Positions 27,401-35,978 of a stretch of 64,000 bases of DNA are shown here, piece after piece (the stretch's first letter is position 1; each line of letters begins with the position of its first letter). The position numbers and the translations under genes are program-made. The DNA comes from Clostridiales bacterium (GTDB taxonomy: Bacteria; Bacillota; Clostridia; Christensenellales; Aristaeellaceae). The DNA lies in contig SVGL01000002.1 in NCBI GenBank assembly GCA_015056325.1, positions 62,001 through 126,000 on the forward strand, given 5' to 3'. Below the pieces are notes generated by a model that was not told the origin of the DNA, did no database searches, and saw only the letters and a program-made list of their open reading frames with translations.

Positions 27401-29813
27401 TCCCCAGCCCATCACCGGCACCCCCGACATGCAGAAATTCCTCATTGAGATCGATCCGGTGAAGGAGCAGACAGCCCTTCCGATCGCAGGCTGCGACGCC
27501 CAGGGCAATGCGCTCATCACCGCCACGCTGAACATTCCGCCCGTGGAGCAGAAGGAGGAAACGCTTCCCGCGCCCGTGGTCGCCGCGAACCATGTGTTCG
27601 AGAAGGGTAAGAGCGGTATCGTCCGCTGGACCGGCAGCACCGGCGCGGACAGCTACGTCATCACCCTGACCAAGGACGGCGTGAATGTCTTCGAGCCCAT
27701 CACCCACACCAGCGCCGTGGGTGTCACCGTCCTGACCTCCGCCAACCTGGCCAAGGCGGGCGAGTACGTTTTTACGATCACCGCCCAGAAGGAAGGCTGG
27801 AAGTCCTCCTCCGCCACCTCCTCCATCCGCGTGGTGGATGGCAACTTCATGTACCTCCAGCAGACAAACGGCGGCTCCCACGCCAGCTTCCGCTACCTGA
27901 TGCAGATCACCGCGGGGCCGGATTACATGGATCGCTATACCCTCTCCTGGACGGATGCGATGGGTAAGCCCCGCTCGGACCTGGTGAGCAAGGATCTGCT
28001 GGGCTTCACCCCCTATATGCCCGAGATCGCCCCTGTGCTGGGCGCAAACCCGATCAGGCTGTCCGGCCCATCCCGTCTGGAAGGCACGACGCAGGAGATC
28101 ACGCTGACCACCGACATGATCGCTGAATCGGTGGAGATCTATGTGGCAGGCAAGAAGGCCGCGGACATGACCCTCAGCTCCGAAATCTCCCATTGCCGCT
28201 ATTTCAAAGCGCAGTGGACGCTGGCTGCCGGTGAGCAGGAGCTGGTATTCAAGGTGAAGGGCGTTAATGGCCTGACCACGGAGTATGCCTACAAGCTCGT
28301 TTCCACCCATGTGCACCAGCTGGACATGAACAAGGCTGTCTTCTCCGCACTGAGCAACACCAGTGTGACCGTCAGCAGCGGAATCTGCACAACCTGCAGG
28401 GAATCCCTTGCCGGTACGGAGCAGCCCCTGGCCCGCGTGTTCGGCAGCAGCGTCAGCGGAACCACCAACTCGCTGCAGATCAGCATTCCGCTCAGCCTGC
28501 CCGGCGTACATGTGAACGTTCCGGGCAAGGTCACCATCTATGAGAACGGCTCGCTGGAATGCGCGGGTATCAGCTGCAAGGCCCTTGAGGTACGCGGCGC
28601 CCTCCATGCCGGCAGCATCAGCTGTACCTCCATGGACGTCAAGGCGTCTGGCAAGCTGTCGATGGCAGATGGCAATACCGCCTCCGTGACGGATCTGTAT
28701 TTCCGCTCCAATGTGGATCATTCATCGCTCCTGACCGGCGGCACGCTGACCATTTCCGGCAACATGACCGGCGGCGGCGCCTTCAAGGCAAACGCTGCGC
28801 ATCAGACGGTGTTCACCAGCGCCGTGCACAAGCTGGAGCTTTCATCCGCCAGTCGGTTCGGCACGCTGGTCATCCGCGGCATTGCCACCAATCTGCGCTC
28901 CAGCCGCTCCTTCAGCTATGCGTACATCGTCATCCCCAAGGTGGCGCAGAACCCCATGGCTGAAGCGGTACCCCAGCAGCCCTCGGACGAGCTGAAGAAA
29001 TACGAGGACGCCTACTGCAGCAACGGTTACTACTACAGCACGGCGATGGCCAAGAGCAGGATCTCTCAGGCTGTCCGCAATGAGACCTACGCCGCGATCA
29101 CCAATCAGAACTTCGTGACCACCCAGAACATGAATCGCGAGACGCTGGGAATCTTCCAGCTCCTCTACACCAACGAGGGCAAGACCTACAACGCCGCCAA
29201 GCGCGACATCGCTGTGCAGCTGGCTGGCCTGAATGCGCTGAATTACGGCCATGCCGCAGGTGCGAACATCTTCAACCTGATCGCCACCTATACCATTGCG
29301 TACCGGGAGAGCGGCTCCTACCAGTGCATGGTCAACGGCGTGAAAACCAAGGTGAACTTTACCGCGTGGATCGAGGGCATCGCTCAGAAGTCCGGCAACG
29401 CAACCACCGGCATGCTGACGGTGGAGTACAGCGAGTGGATCGACGGCGGAGCGGTCTATTCCAGCGTCGTATCCCTGACGCCCACCTTCAAAGCCATCGA
29501 CGAGCTTCTTGGCGCGCTGGACTGGGGCAGCAAGAAGCTGGCGCAGGAGAAGATCAACGAAGCGACGGAAACCGTGTGCGCTGAGTATGAGGATATGTTC
29601 CTGGACCTCCTGAACTGCGAGAACATCAACAAGGCCAAGAAGAGCTACGATCTGGTGGAATTCTGCGTCGAGCACAGCGTCAGCTCCGCAGATGAGGCCC
29701 GTGCGCCTGCATTGACGGTCTTCGCCAATGACGCCAGCTTCTCCATTTACGATTCCTACGGCGCTCCGTCCGAGCTCATGGACGCCTTCGAGGCCATGTA
29801 TGATGTGAACTGA
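24459..29813 (+). CDS. Giant secreted BspA-like leucine-rich protein with Ig/Fn3-like modules
   Basis: Signal peptide; repeats like LVIPDGVKYIGEYAFGGCRGLSGELHIPDSVAYIGPYAF; later beta-sandwich-like repeats. Confidence 0.85.
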   Translation: MKKATAAFGLMLCLLLWIVSAQAAGIVIPADTQVIGAYAFYGLPALSGELVIPDGVKYIGEYAFGGCRGLSGELHIPDSVAYIGPYAFEGTGLTGTIYAVEGRAVDPLAFAGSEIVYVDELEVKLLWQVNEDGETVTITGLSGSPSDGLTIPAALGGCKVTAIADSAFRGRTDITGPLTLPEGLTEIGACAFQNCVGLTGTLTLPESLSVIGGGAFSGCSGLTGSIVVPDSVRSIGQEAFANCTGFTGVPEVENQYCVMGKRVYAGCSGLTRESYFTFTSNGDGTCAVTGFQKRRDYTLINIPAYSPNGDRVTSIGRSAFKGCYMMPVVNGQVIEVIYSVSIPEGVTYIGEYAFSGSFLDYVSLPSTLKTIDDYAFYDTSYLTSIHLPEGLTSLGHYAFQKCEHLSYVNIPASIKTIKLSVFSGTDLYEITLPEGITAINSFGLNVYGMSRWVLPRSIEYIADNASGYAPAAIYGYRGTAAETYAAREGIPFYDRDAAQFQCGIRVTVLDPEGRPMSGAAVNIVDLDGSLITAATTGDDGVCIFTGMEDGDFFYIFIEKEPYNFSVGLYIMTEGVIEECTFQAKYLAQSYMDILTPVDGAKMSGTSVNVTYAPVTGAEQYRIDLYDAAGSTAPVRTITLTGMSHVLNDLTPGHSYRLAVTAITADGAEVTDEASFYITSGLEPWFVSFDIPSGSHRTGDVLTFTVYVENADTVTLLVDGEAYDTVEVTEGRAVISRAFTKAGEREVSFLATREGQPAAQSIALSLSIIAAETLLEPVVAPVDDLRLGQPLTVSWQASPNATEYVVYLFREGVQTYRKAVQASGEGPFSLEIPATAFTSAGAYGVEVIATAAGYSQCSGGATFTVYEFTTYAAYLQCSSATLYLERALTTPVGTCSYTTPLTVMDEAEGCYLVKSTGNVTGWLSADLLGSEPWVPETRLRCWYKRYNPDDPDSRVLVTIWATLDVSTAQLTLPGGAIASADHPQPITGTPDMQKFLIEIDPVKEQTALPIAGCDAQGNALITATLNIPPVEQKEETLPAPVVAANHVFEKGKSGIVRWTGSTGADSYVITLTKDGVNVFEPITHTSAVGVTVLTSANLAKAGEYVFTITAQKEGWKSSSATSSIRVVDGNFMYLQQTNGGSHASFRYLMQITAGPDYMDRYTLSWTDAMGKPRSDLVSKDLLGFTPYMPEIAPVLGANPIRLSGPSRLEGTTQEITLTTDMIAESVEIYVAGKKAADMTLSSEISHCRYFKAQWTLAAGEQELVFKVKGVNGLTTEYAYKLVSTHVHQLDMNKAVFSALSNTSVTVSSGICTTCRESLAGTEQPLARVFGSSVSGTTNSLQISIPLSLPGVHVNVPGKVTIYENGSLECAGISCKALEVRGALHAGSISCTSMDVKASGKLSMADGNTASVTDLYFRSNVDHSSLLTGGTLTISGNMTGGGAFKANAAHQTVFTSAVHKLELSSASRFGTLVIRGIATNLRSSRSFSYAYIVIPKVAQNPMAEAVPQQPSDELKKYEDAYCSNGYYYSTAMAKSRISQAVRNETYAAITNQNFVTTQNMNRETLGIFQLLYTNEGKTYNAAKRDIAVQLAGLNALNYGHAAGANIFNLIATYTIAYRESGSYQCMVNGVKTKVNFTAWIEGIAQKSGNATTGMLTVEYSEWIDGGAVYSSVVSLTPTFKAIDELLGALDWGSKKLAQEKINEATETVCAEYEDMFLDLLNCENINKAKKSYDLVEFCVEHSVSSADEARAPALTVFANDASFSIYDSYGAPSELMDAFEAMYDVN

Positions 29814-29833
29814 GCATCCGGAACATGACAAAA

Positions 29834-29883
29834 CAAATCCCCCAAGCGGCACCTGGAACCATCCGGGGCTGCCTTGGGGGATT
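29834..29883. terminator. Terminator hairpin
   Basis: AATCCCCCAAG...CTTGGGGGATT inverted repeat followed by CTTTG. Confidence 0.6.
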
Positions 29884-30125
29884 CTTTGTGATGGCTGTCG
29901 GCAGAAATACGGCCGTGCTCAGGATGTTCTGCCAGGCGGCATACGGATTGACGGTATCCTGCCGCGCACAAGTATACACGAGTTCGTACCGATGAGTATT
30001 TCATCGATCGAGGAAATACGTCAAAACAAGCAACGGGGACTGATAGCATAACGCCGTCAGCCCCCGACTTGTTTGCCTCCACCGGAAGGCGATGAACTGG
30101 CGGCCGGGATTTATCCGCGACGCCC

Positions 30126-31097
30126 TTATTTGAGCGTTACATTCCAGCCTGCGAGATACTGCAAAAGCAGAAGGGCGTCCTGGATGTCCACGCTGCCATC
30201 CGCATCGACATCAGCATTCTTTGCGCTGATTTTGACGCTCCGGTCTGACACATGCTGAAGCAATCGCACCGCGTCGGACAAATCAATCTTTCCGTCCGCG
30301 TCGGCATCGCCAGGGAGGTACTCTCCACCGGTCGCCGGGATGCTCTGTGTACGAATCGTCCTGCCGCAAATGGCACACTGGACAACCTGAATACCATCTT
30401 CCAACGCCGTTGGATCCTGGATGATGACCGTTTCCCCCTCTGTATGCCCATACGCCGGAATCACCTCTTCCCGCAGCACATCATGGCAGATATCACAGGG
30501 GTAGATCCGGAGGCCGGCCTCCATGCAGCTGGCAGGCACCTCATCCACTGGATATCCCTCCCGGTGGACTGTAGGCGGAAGCACCTCCTCCAGCGTCTCG
30601 TCGCAGAAAAAGCACAGGTACCGCATCTTACCCTCGCTGTAACAAGTGGGCTCCACCGTAATGCGGCCATCATCCCAGACGTGCCCAACCGCCACCTTTT
30701 CTCCTTCCACATTGATCACTACCGGCTGCCGGGATGCATCATATACCGAGTCCACAACCGGCCGCACATTGTAGACGCCAAGTTTGGCGTCCGGCTTGAT
30801 CTTGAGGGTGATCCGGCCGATTTCCCCCTTGGAAAGCCCCGCCATATTCAACAGGCCGAACTTGCCTAAAGCACTTGTCGGAGCCGTATTGAGGATATCT
30901 TTGCTGATGTTCTCGGCACTGACAAATTCAAAGACATCCTCATTGAACGAAAAACCGATGCGGGCACTGATCGCCGTTTGCGGGTTGCCCGTACAGACAA
31001 AGGTGACCGTGACGGTCTGTCCCGGGTGTTCGGCAAAGGCAGTCCACGCACAGCCAAGCATCACCATCAGAACAAGCCAGCATGCAAACCGCTTCAT
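30126..31097 (-). CDS. Secreted cohesin-like / CxxC-repeat / type I dockerin-like protein
   Basis: Signal peptide; [14 protein letters not shown]...; [21 protein letters not shown]...[25 protein letters not shown]; ATG overlaps the upstream TGA. Confidence 0.8.
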   Translation of the reverse strand: [323 protein letters not shown]

Positions 31098-34000
31098 TGG
31101 GGCACCTCCTCTTGCAGGCATACAAGGGTCACTTCCGCACCGCAGTATGCTTCCATCATTAAAATGATATCCAGCATATCAATCACGCTGTCGGCATTGA
31201 CGTCACCATATGCGAGATTGATTTCAACCGCACCATCGCAGTACCATTCCATCAGGTCGATGATATCCAGCATATCCAGCACGCCATCTTCGTTTACATC
31301 GCCAGCAATTCTCTTCGCGCCAACGACCACCCGGCAGGAAGCATAGGTGCCATCTGCCGCGGTGCATGTCACATAGGCCACGCCATCGCCCATCGCGCAC
31401 ACCAGGCCGTTCTCATCCACCGATGCCACCAGCGCATTGCTGCTGGTCCAGGTACCGCCTTCCTTCCATGTGAGCTGCATGGTCTCTCCCGCCTCCAGCA
31501 TGCAGGCGCTGCAGTTCATCGGCTCGCCCATGGATACGAATTGAAAACACTGATCCGGGTATTTGGCCTGAAGCTGTGCCACATAGCTCTGCGCATATGT
31601 ATTGCTGTAGCCATAGAAGGTCTGGACAGACGCGAACTGGAACGCATTCAGGGGAGCAGATTCCAGGCTGGCAGGCAGATAGCAGCTGGTGATCTGGCAG
31701 TTGCCGAAGGCCCCCTCGGGAATGGTGGTGACGCCCTCGGGAATATCCAGCACCGCAATGGTGTTCATCATGAAAGCGTCTGTCCCGATCTGTGCGCATA
31801 CCGGGTAACGGAAGTATTCAAACCGGTTGTTGATAAAGGCGTTATTGGACACGCTGGTAACCGTTTCAGGCAGAACAAGGCTGAGATCATGCGTATAGCC
31901 CAGGCCGTACAACGCCCATACACCCAGCGTCTTCAGGGTGCTGGGGAAGGTGATCTTCGTCAGTTCTCCGACGCTGTTAATGGCATGTGCGCCGATGTTC
32001 TCCACCCCTTCAGGGATCAGCAGCTCGCCGGTATAGCTTTCCGATACCTTGAGCAGCGTTTTCCCGTCCGCGCTGTATCTCACTTCTCCGTACACGGACA
32101 CCCGACAAGTCAGCGTCGTTTCTCCCACCTTTGCGGTGATGGTCGTTGTGCCGGTGGATACGCTGCTGACCAGACCATTGACCACCGTTGCGACCGATTC
32201 GTCAGCCGACGCCCAGGTGACCGTCTTGCCGTTCGCATCCGGTATCACCGACAGCTGATGCTGGCATTCCCCGCCGCCGGCGTCCAGCGCCAGCGCCAAT
32301 TCATCCTTTGACAGCGCTATTCCATCAACCATCGGTACATAATCCCAATGATACATGTCAATCTTTTCTGCGCTGACAAACGCCTCCACGCAGGTGCCCG
32401 GATAGCCATAGATCACCAGATCCCAGTTGTCGTTAAAGCAGTTTTCGCCAATTTCCTGGATCGTCGATGGGAAGATCACCTCACGCACGCCGCTTAAAAA
32501 CGCGTTGGCAGGCAGCTTCGTCACGCCCTCGGCGATGATCAGCCGCTCCAGGTTCATCATCGCGCCAAATGCATCCTCCCCCATTTCGATATCACAGGGG
32601 AGAATCAGGGTACCCGGCATGGAGGAACAGCAGAAAGCATTGTTGCCCAGGTATTCCAACGAGGCCGGAAGAACCGGCATCTCCGTCAGTCCTGTCAGAT
32701 ACCCGCATCCCCACGCTTCAATCCGCTTCAGCGTTGACGGGAATTTCACGGAGGTGACCTTCTGACACATGTACAATGCGGCATACTCGATCACTTCCAC
32801 GCCCTCCGGAATGACCACCGCACCGCTGTAACCATTGATGCAGGTCAGCAGCGTTGTCATTTCCCGGTTATACAGCAGCCCGTCATAAACCTGGTAGAAT
32901 GCATGATTCTCCGATACGTCAAAGCCTGAAAGATTGTTGCAGTCATCAATACAATCTGCGCTCCAGTTGGCAATGCTGTCCGGGATATGCACCACACCGT
33001 CAAGGCCGTCACAGTTATAGAAAGCATTTCCCCAAATCGAAGAGAGCGAATCCGGCAGCCACAAGGATCCCGTTACGCCCGTGCAGTTGGCAAACGCGCC
33101 GCCGCGGATTTCCTCAATCCGATCGCCAAATTCAATCTCGCCGGTCAAGCCGGTACACTCAATGAATGCCGCGCCGCCAAGCAGCTTCAGGTTCGCCGGC
33201 AGCTTCAGCGTACCCTTCAGGCCGGTGCAGCGGGCAAAGGCCTGCGAGTATATGGTTTCCACCGTATCCGGCAGCGTGAGCGTACCATCGAACTTGGCAT
33301 AGGCGAAGGCGCTGTTGCCAATCGCCGTGACCGTATATCCGTCCAGCGTCTCAGGGATGACCAGATCGCCGGTCTCTCCGCCCCGGAAGCCCGTAATCGT
33401 ACAGCTCGTTCCATCCGCATTGACAGTATAGGTAAGCGTCGTCTCTTCCGAAGAGCCTTCCTGACGGGGCTCAGCCAGATCAACGCTGCCCGGATTCGGC
33501 TCTACGCCGATGTATTCATAGTCATCTTTGGCACGCTCCGGCTGCTTGATGCTTCCATCCTCGGCAAAGAAGCCGTCGTACAGCTCATACATATCATTCC
33601 CGCCAAGGTAATACCAGCCGAGCATGGAATCCGTACCCTGCAGGATATTGGGATCCTGCGGGTCAATGCCATACCAGTTGCCGTCCTCCATCTTGACATG
33701 CACCCAGGCATGGCCCACGCTGCCCACTTCAACGCAGGGCAGATCGATCCTGTCCGCTACCGCCTTATACAGCTTGGAGAAACCGCCGCAGATGCCGAAG
33801 CCATTGTTGACACAGTAGATATTGCTGTTGTAGTAATCCGCCTTGCCGTTTTCGCCATAAAAGACGTAGTTCCAGTCATATTCCAGCGCATCGATGACCG
33901 CATTGGAGATAAACCTCGCCTTGGTGTACAGATCCCAGGATGGATCCGCCGCAGCAACGATTGTGTCGATCAGCTTCTCCGACATTGTCTGATCATCCGG

Positions 34001-34363
34001 ATCATAGTAATCGGAGCAGATCAGCGTGAACGTGACGGCATTACACTCTTCGTCATAGCTGCAATTCTCAAACCAAAAGAGCCACGCCGTCGATTCCGGA
34101 TGATCCATTTTGACGGTTTCCATCGTCGTTTGAAGCTTAGAGGCTATTCCGTCCTGACTCACGCCTGCTTCGGGCAGCTCCACCGTATAGCTTGCCGTCT
34201 CAGCCGGCGCCGCCTGAATGACGCGATACATCGCCTGCTGATTGGCATCCAGCTGCTGGAAGTAGAACTCATACCCCGCATTTTCCGCCCCGGCCATGCT
34301 GGAAAAACAACAAACGACGAGCAGCAGAAGCATGCCAACGATCCGTCTCAAACGCATACTCAT
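31094..34363 (-). CDS. Secreted transglutaminase-like / BspA-LRR / Big2-like / dockerin-like protein
   Basis: FGICGGFSKLYKAVADRIDLPCVEVGSVGHAWVHVKMEDGNWYGIDPQDPN; LRR repeats; TVTWASADESVATV; GDVNEDGVLDMLDIIDLMEWYC...GDVNADSVIDMLDIILMMEAYC. Confidence 0.83.
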   Translation of the reverse strand: MSMRLRRIVGMLLLLVVCCFSSMAGAENAGYEFYFQQLDANQQAMYRVIQAAPAETASYTVELPEAGVSQDGIASKLQTTMETVKMDHPESTAWLFWFENCSYDEECNAVTFTLICSDYYDPDDQTMSEKLIDTIVAAADPSWDLYTKARFISNAVIDALEYDWNYVFYGENGKADYYNSNIYCVNNGFGICGGFSKLYKAVADRIDLPCVEVGSVGHAWVHVKMEDGNWYGIDPQDPNILQGTDSMLGWYYLGGNDMYELYDGFFAEDGSIKQPERAKDDYEYIGVEPNPGSVDLAEPRQEGSSEETTLTYTVNADGTSCTITGFRGGETGDLVIPETLDGYTVTAIGNSAFAYAKFDGTLTLPDTVETIYSQAFARCTGLKGTLKLPANLKLLGGAAFIECTGLTGEIEFGDRIEEIRGGAFANCTGVTGSLWLPDSLSSIWGNAFYNCDGLDGVVHIPDSIANWSADCIDDCNNLSGFDVSENHAFYQVYDGLLYNREMTTLLTCINGYSGAVVIPEGVEVIEYAALYMCQKVTSVKFPSTLKRIEAWGCGYLTGLTEMPVLPASLEYLGNNAFCCSSMPGTLILPCDIEMGEDAFGAMMNLERLIIAEGVTKLPANAFLSGVREVIFPSTIQEIGENCFNDNWDLVIYGYPGTCVEAFVSAEKIDMYHWDYVPMVDGIALSKDELALALDAGGGECQHQLSVIPDANGKTVTWASADESVATVVNGLVSSVSTGTTTITAKVGETTLTCRVSVYGEVRYSADGKTLLKVSESYTGELLIPEGVENIGAHAINSVGELTKITFPSTLKTLGVWALYGLGYTHDLSLVLPETVTSVSNNAFINNRFEYFRYPVCAQIGTDAFMMNTIAVLDIPEGVTTIPEGAFGNCQITSCYLPASLESAPLNAFQFASVQTFYGYSNTYAQSYVAQLQAKYPDQCFQFVSMGEPMNCSACMLEAGETMQLTWKEGGTWTSSNALVASVDENGLVCAMGDGVAYVTCTAADGTYASCRVVVGAKRIAGDVNEDGVLDMLDIIDLMEWYCDGAVEINLAYGDVNADSVIDMLDIILMMEAYCGAEVTLVCLQEEVPQ

Positions 34364-34511
34364 CCCTCCAGATAATCCTTTGCTTTTATTCTATCATCTA
34401 TTTCCTTCCTGTCAAGATTAACCAATGTTTCCGTTGCCGCACGCTTTCCCCTTCAGGAATAAGAACAGGAACTGACAGTTGCCCGCAGTCCCTGTGAGAT
34501 GTATTCCGTTT

Positions 34512-35978
34512 TTATTTCAGCAGCACATTCCATCCGGCGGCATACTGCAGGATCAGCAGCACATCCCAGATGTCCGCAGCACCGTCTGAATTGACGTCGG
34601 CATTGCTTGTGTTGATGCTGACATCCTCCGCAGAATCGTGCTGCAGAATCTGTAATGCATCCGCAAGATCCACCCGACCATTTTCATCAGCGTCTCCGGC
34701 CATGCGGGGCAACCCTATTGCCGGAATTTCTTCCGTCATCGTGCTGCCGCACACACTGCACCGATACGTTTTGATGCCCGGATCCGTTGCAGTCGGCTCC
34801 TTTGTGACAGCACCCTCATCCCATGTATGCATTCCTGTAGCAGGAACAGTCTGCTGCGCAACCAGAATCGTGCCGCACACGCCGCAGTGCTTGCCCTCCG
34901 TCAGTCCGGTTTCCGTACATGTGGGCTCCGCTGCGGCATCCGTGATCTCCGTGTGCCCCTGGGGCAGAATGATCTGCTGCGCAACCAGTATCGTGCCGCA
35001 CACGCCGCAGTGCTTGCCCTCCGTCAGACCGGTTCCCGTACATGTGGGCTCCGCTGCGGCATCCGTGATCTCCGTGTGCCCCCTGGGCGGAATAATCTGC
35101 TGCGCAACCAGCGTCATGCCGCACACGCCGCAGTGCTTACCCTCTGTCAGGCCGGTTTCCGTGCAGGTGGGGTCCGCTGCGGCATCCGTAATCACCGTGT
35201 GTTCTTCCGAAGCGGGAATGCTCTCTGTCCGCAGCGCCTCTCCACAGTTGCCGCACCACACAATCATGGCGCCTGGCACATTGCAGGCCGGCAGTTGAGT
35301 TACAGTGCGTTCCCCATCAGCATGACCAAACGCAGGAATGATTTCCTCTCGCAGAAAGGTGTTGCAAACATCGCAGTAGAAGGTCCACAGCCCGTCCGAC
35401 ACACAGGAGGGCAAAACTGAGGTCCGGGCCTTTCCTTCCCTGTGATCTTCCGTGGCAGGGACGCTTTCCGTATAGGATTCAGCACAGTACAGACAGCTGT
35501 ATGTCTTCACGCCCGTGCTGCCGCAAGTCGGTTCAAGCGATATTTGTCCCTCATCCCAGACATGCTCAACCGTAATGTCGCCGCCCATGACCGTCATATT
35601 CACCGCTTCGTATTGCGCATTATACACGGAGTCCACCACGGGCATAATGGCATATGTTACAGCCTGCGCCTCTGGTCTGACCCGCAGTGTAATGGTGGCA
35701 AACGTTCCTGCCGAAAGGCCCTTCATGTTCAGGAGACCAAACTTGCCGTTTTTCGACGTTGGCGCTGAATTGATCACATCCGGGCTAACGATCTCAGCGC
35801 TGACAAAATCAAACGCCTCACTGGGATAGCCCATTCCAACGCGGGCGCTGACAGCCCCATCCAAATTGTTGAAAATCCAGAAGTTGACCGTTACCGTATC
35901 TCCCGGCTTCGCCGCAAAGGCAGTCATCGTGATGCAGAGGGAGAGGATCAGAAGCGCCCAGAATGCAATTCGTTTCAT
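34512..35978 (-). CDS. Secreted cohesin-like / CxxC-repeat / type I dockerin-like protein
   Basis: [27 protein letters not shown]..., 41-aa [17 protein letters not shown] repeats, [20 protein letters not shown]...[25 protein letters not shown]. Confidence 0.8.
   Translation of the reverse strand: [488 protein letters not shown]
34840..35215 (-). repeat. About three tandem copies of a 123-bp (41-codon) coding repeat
   Basis: [41 protein letters not shown] repeated; DNA nearly identical between copies. Confidence 0.8.

Noticed and set aside
26478-28721. 747-aa minus-strand ORF inside the LRR gene
   Set aside because: Antisense shadow; low-complexity His/Gly/Ala composition.
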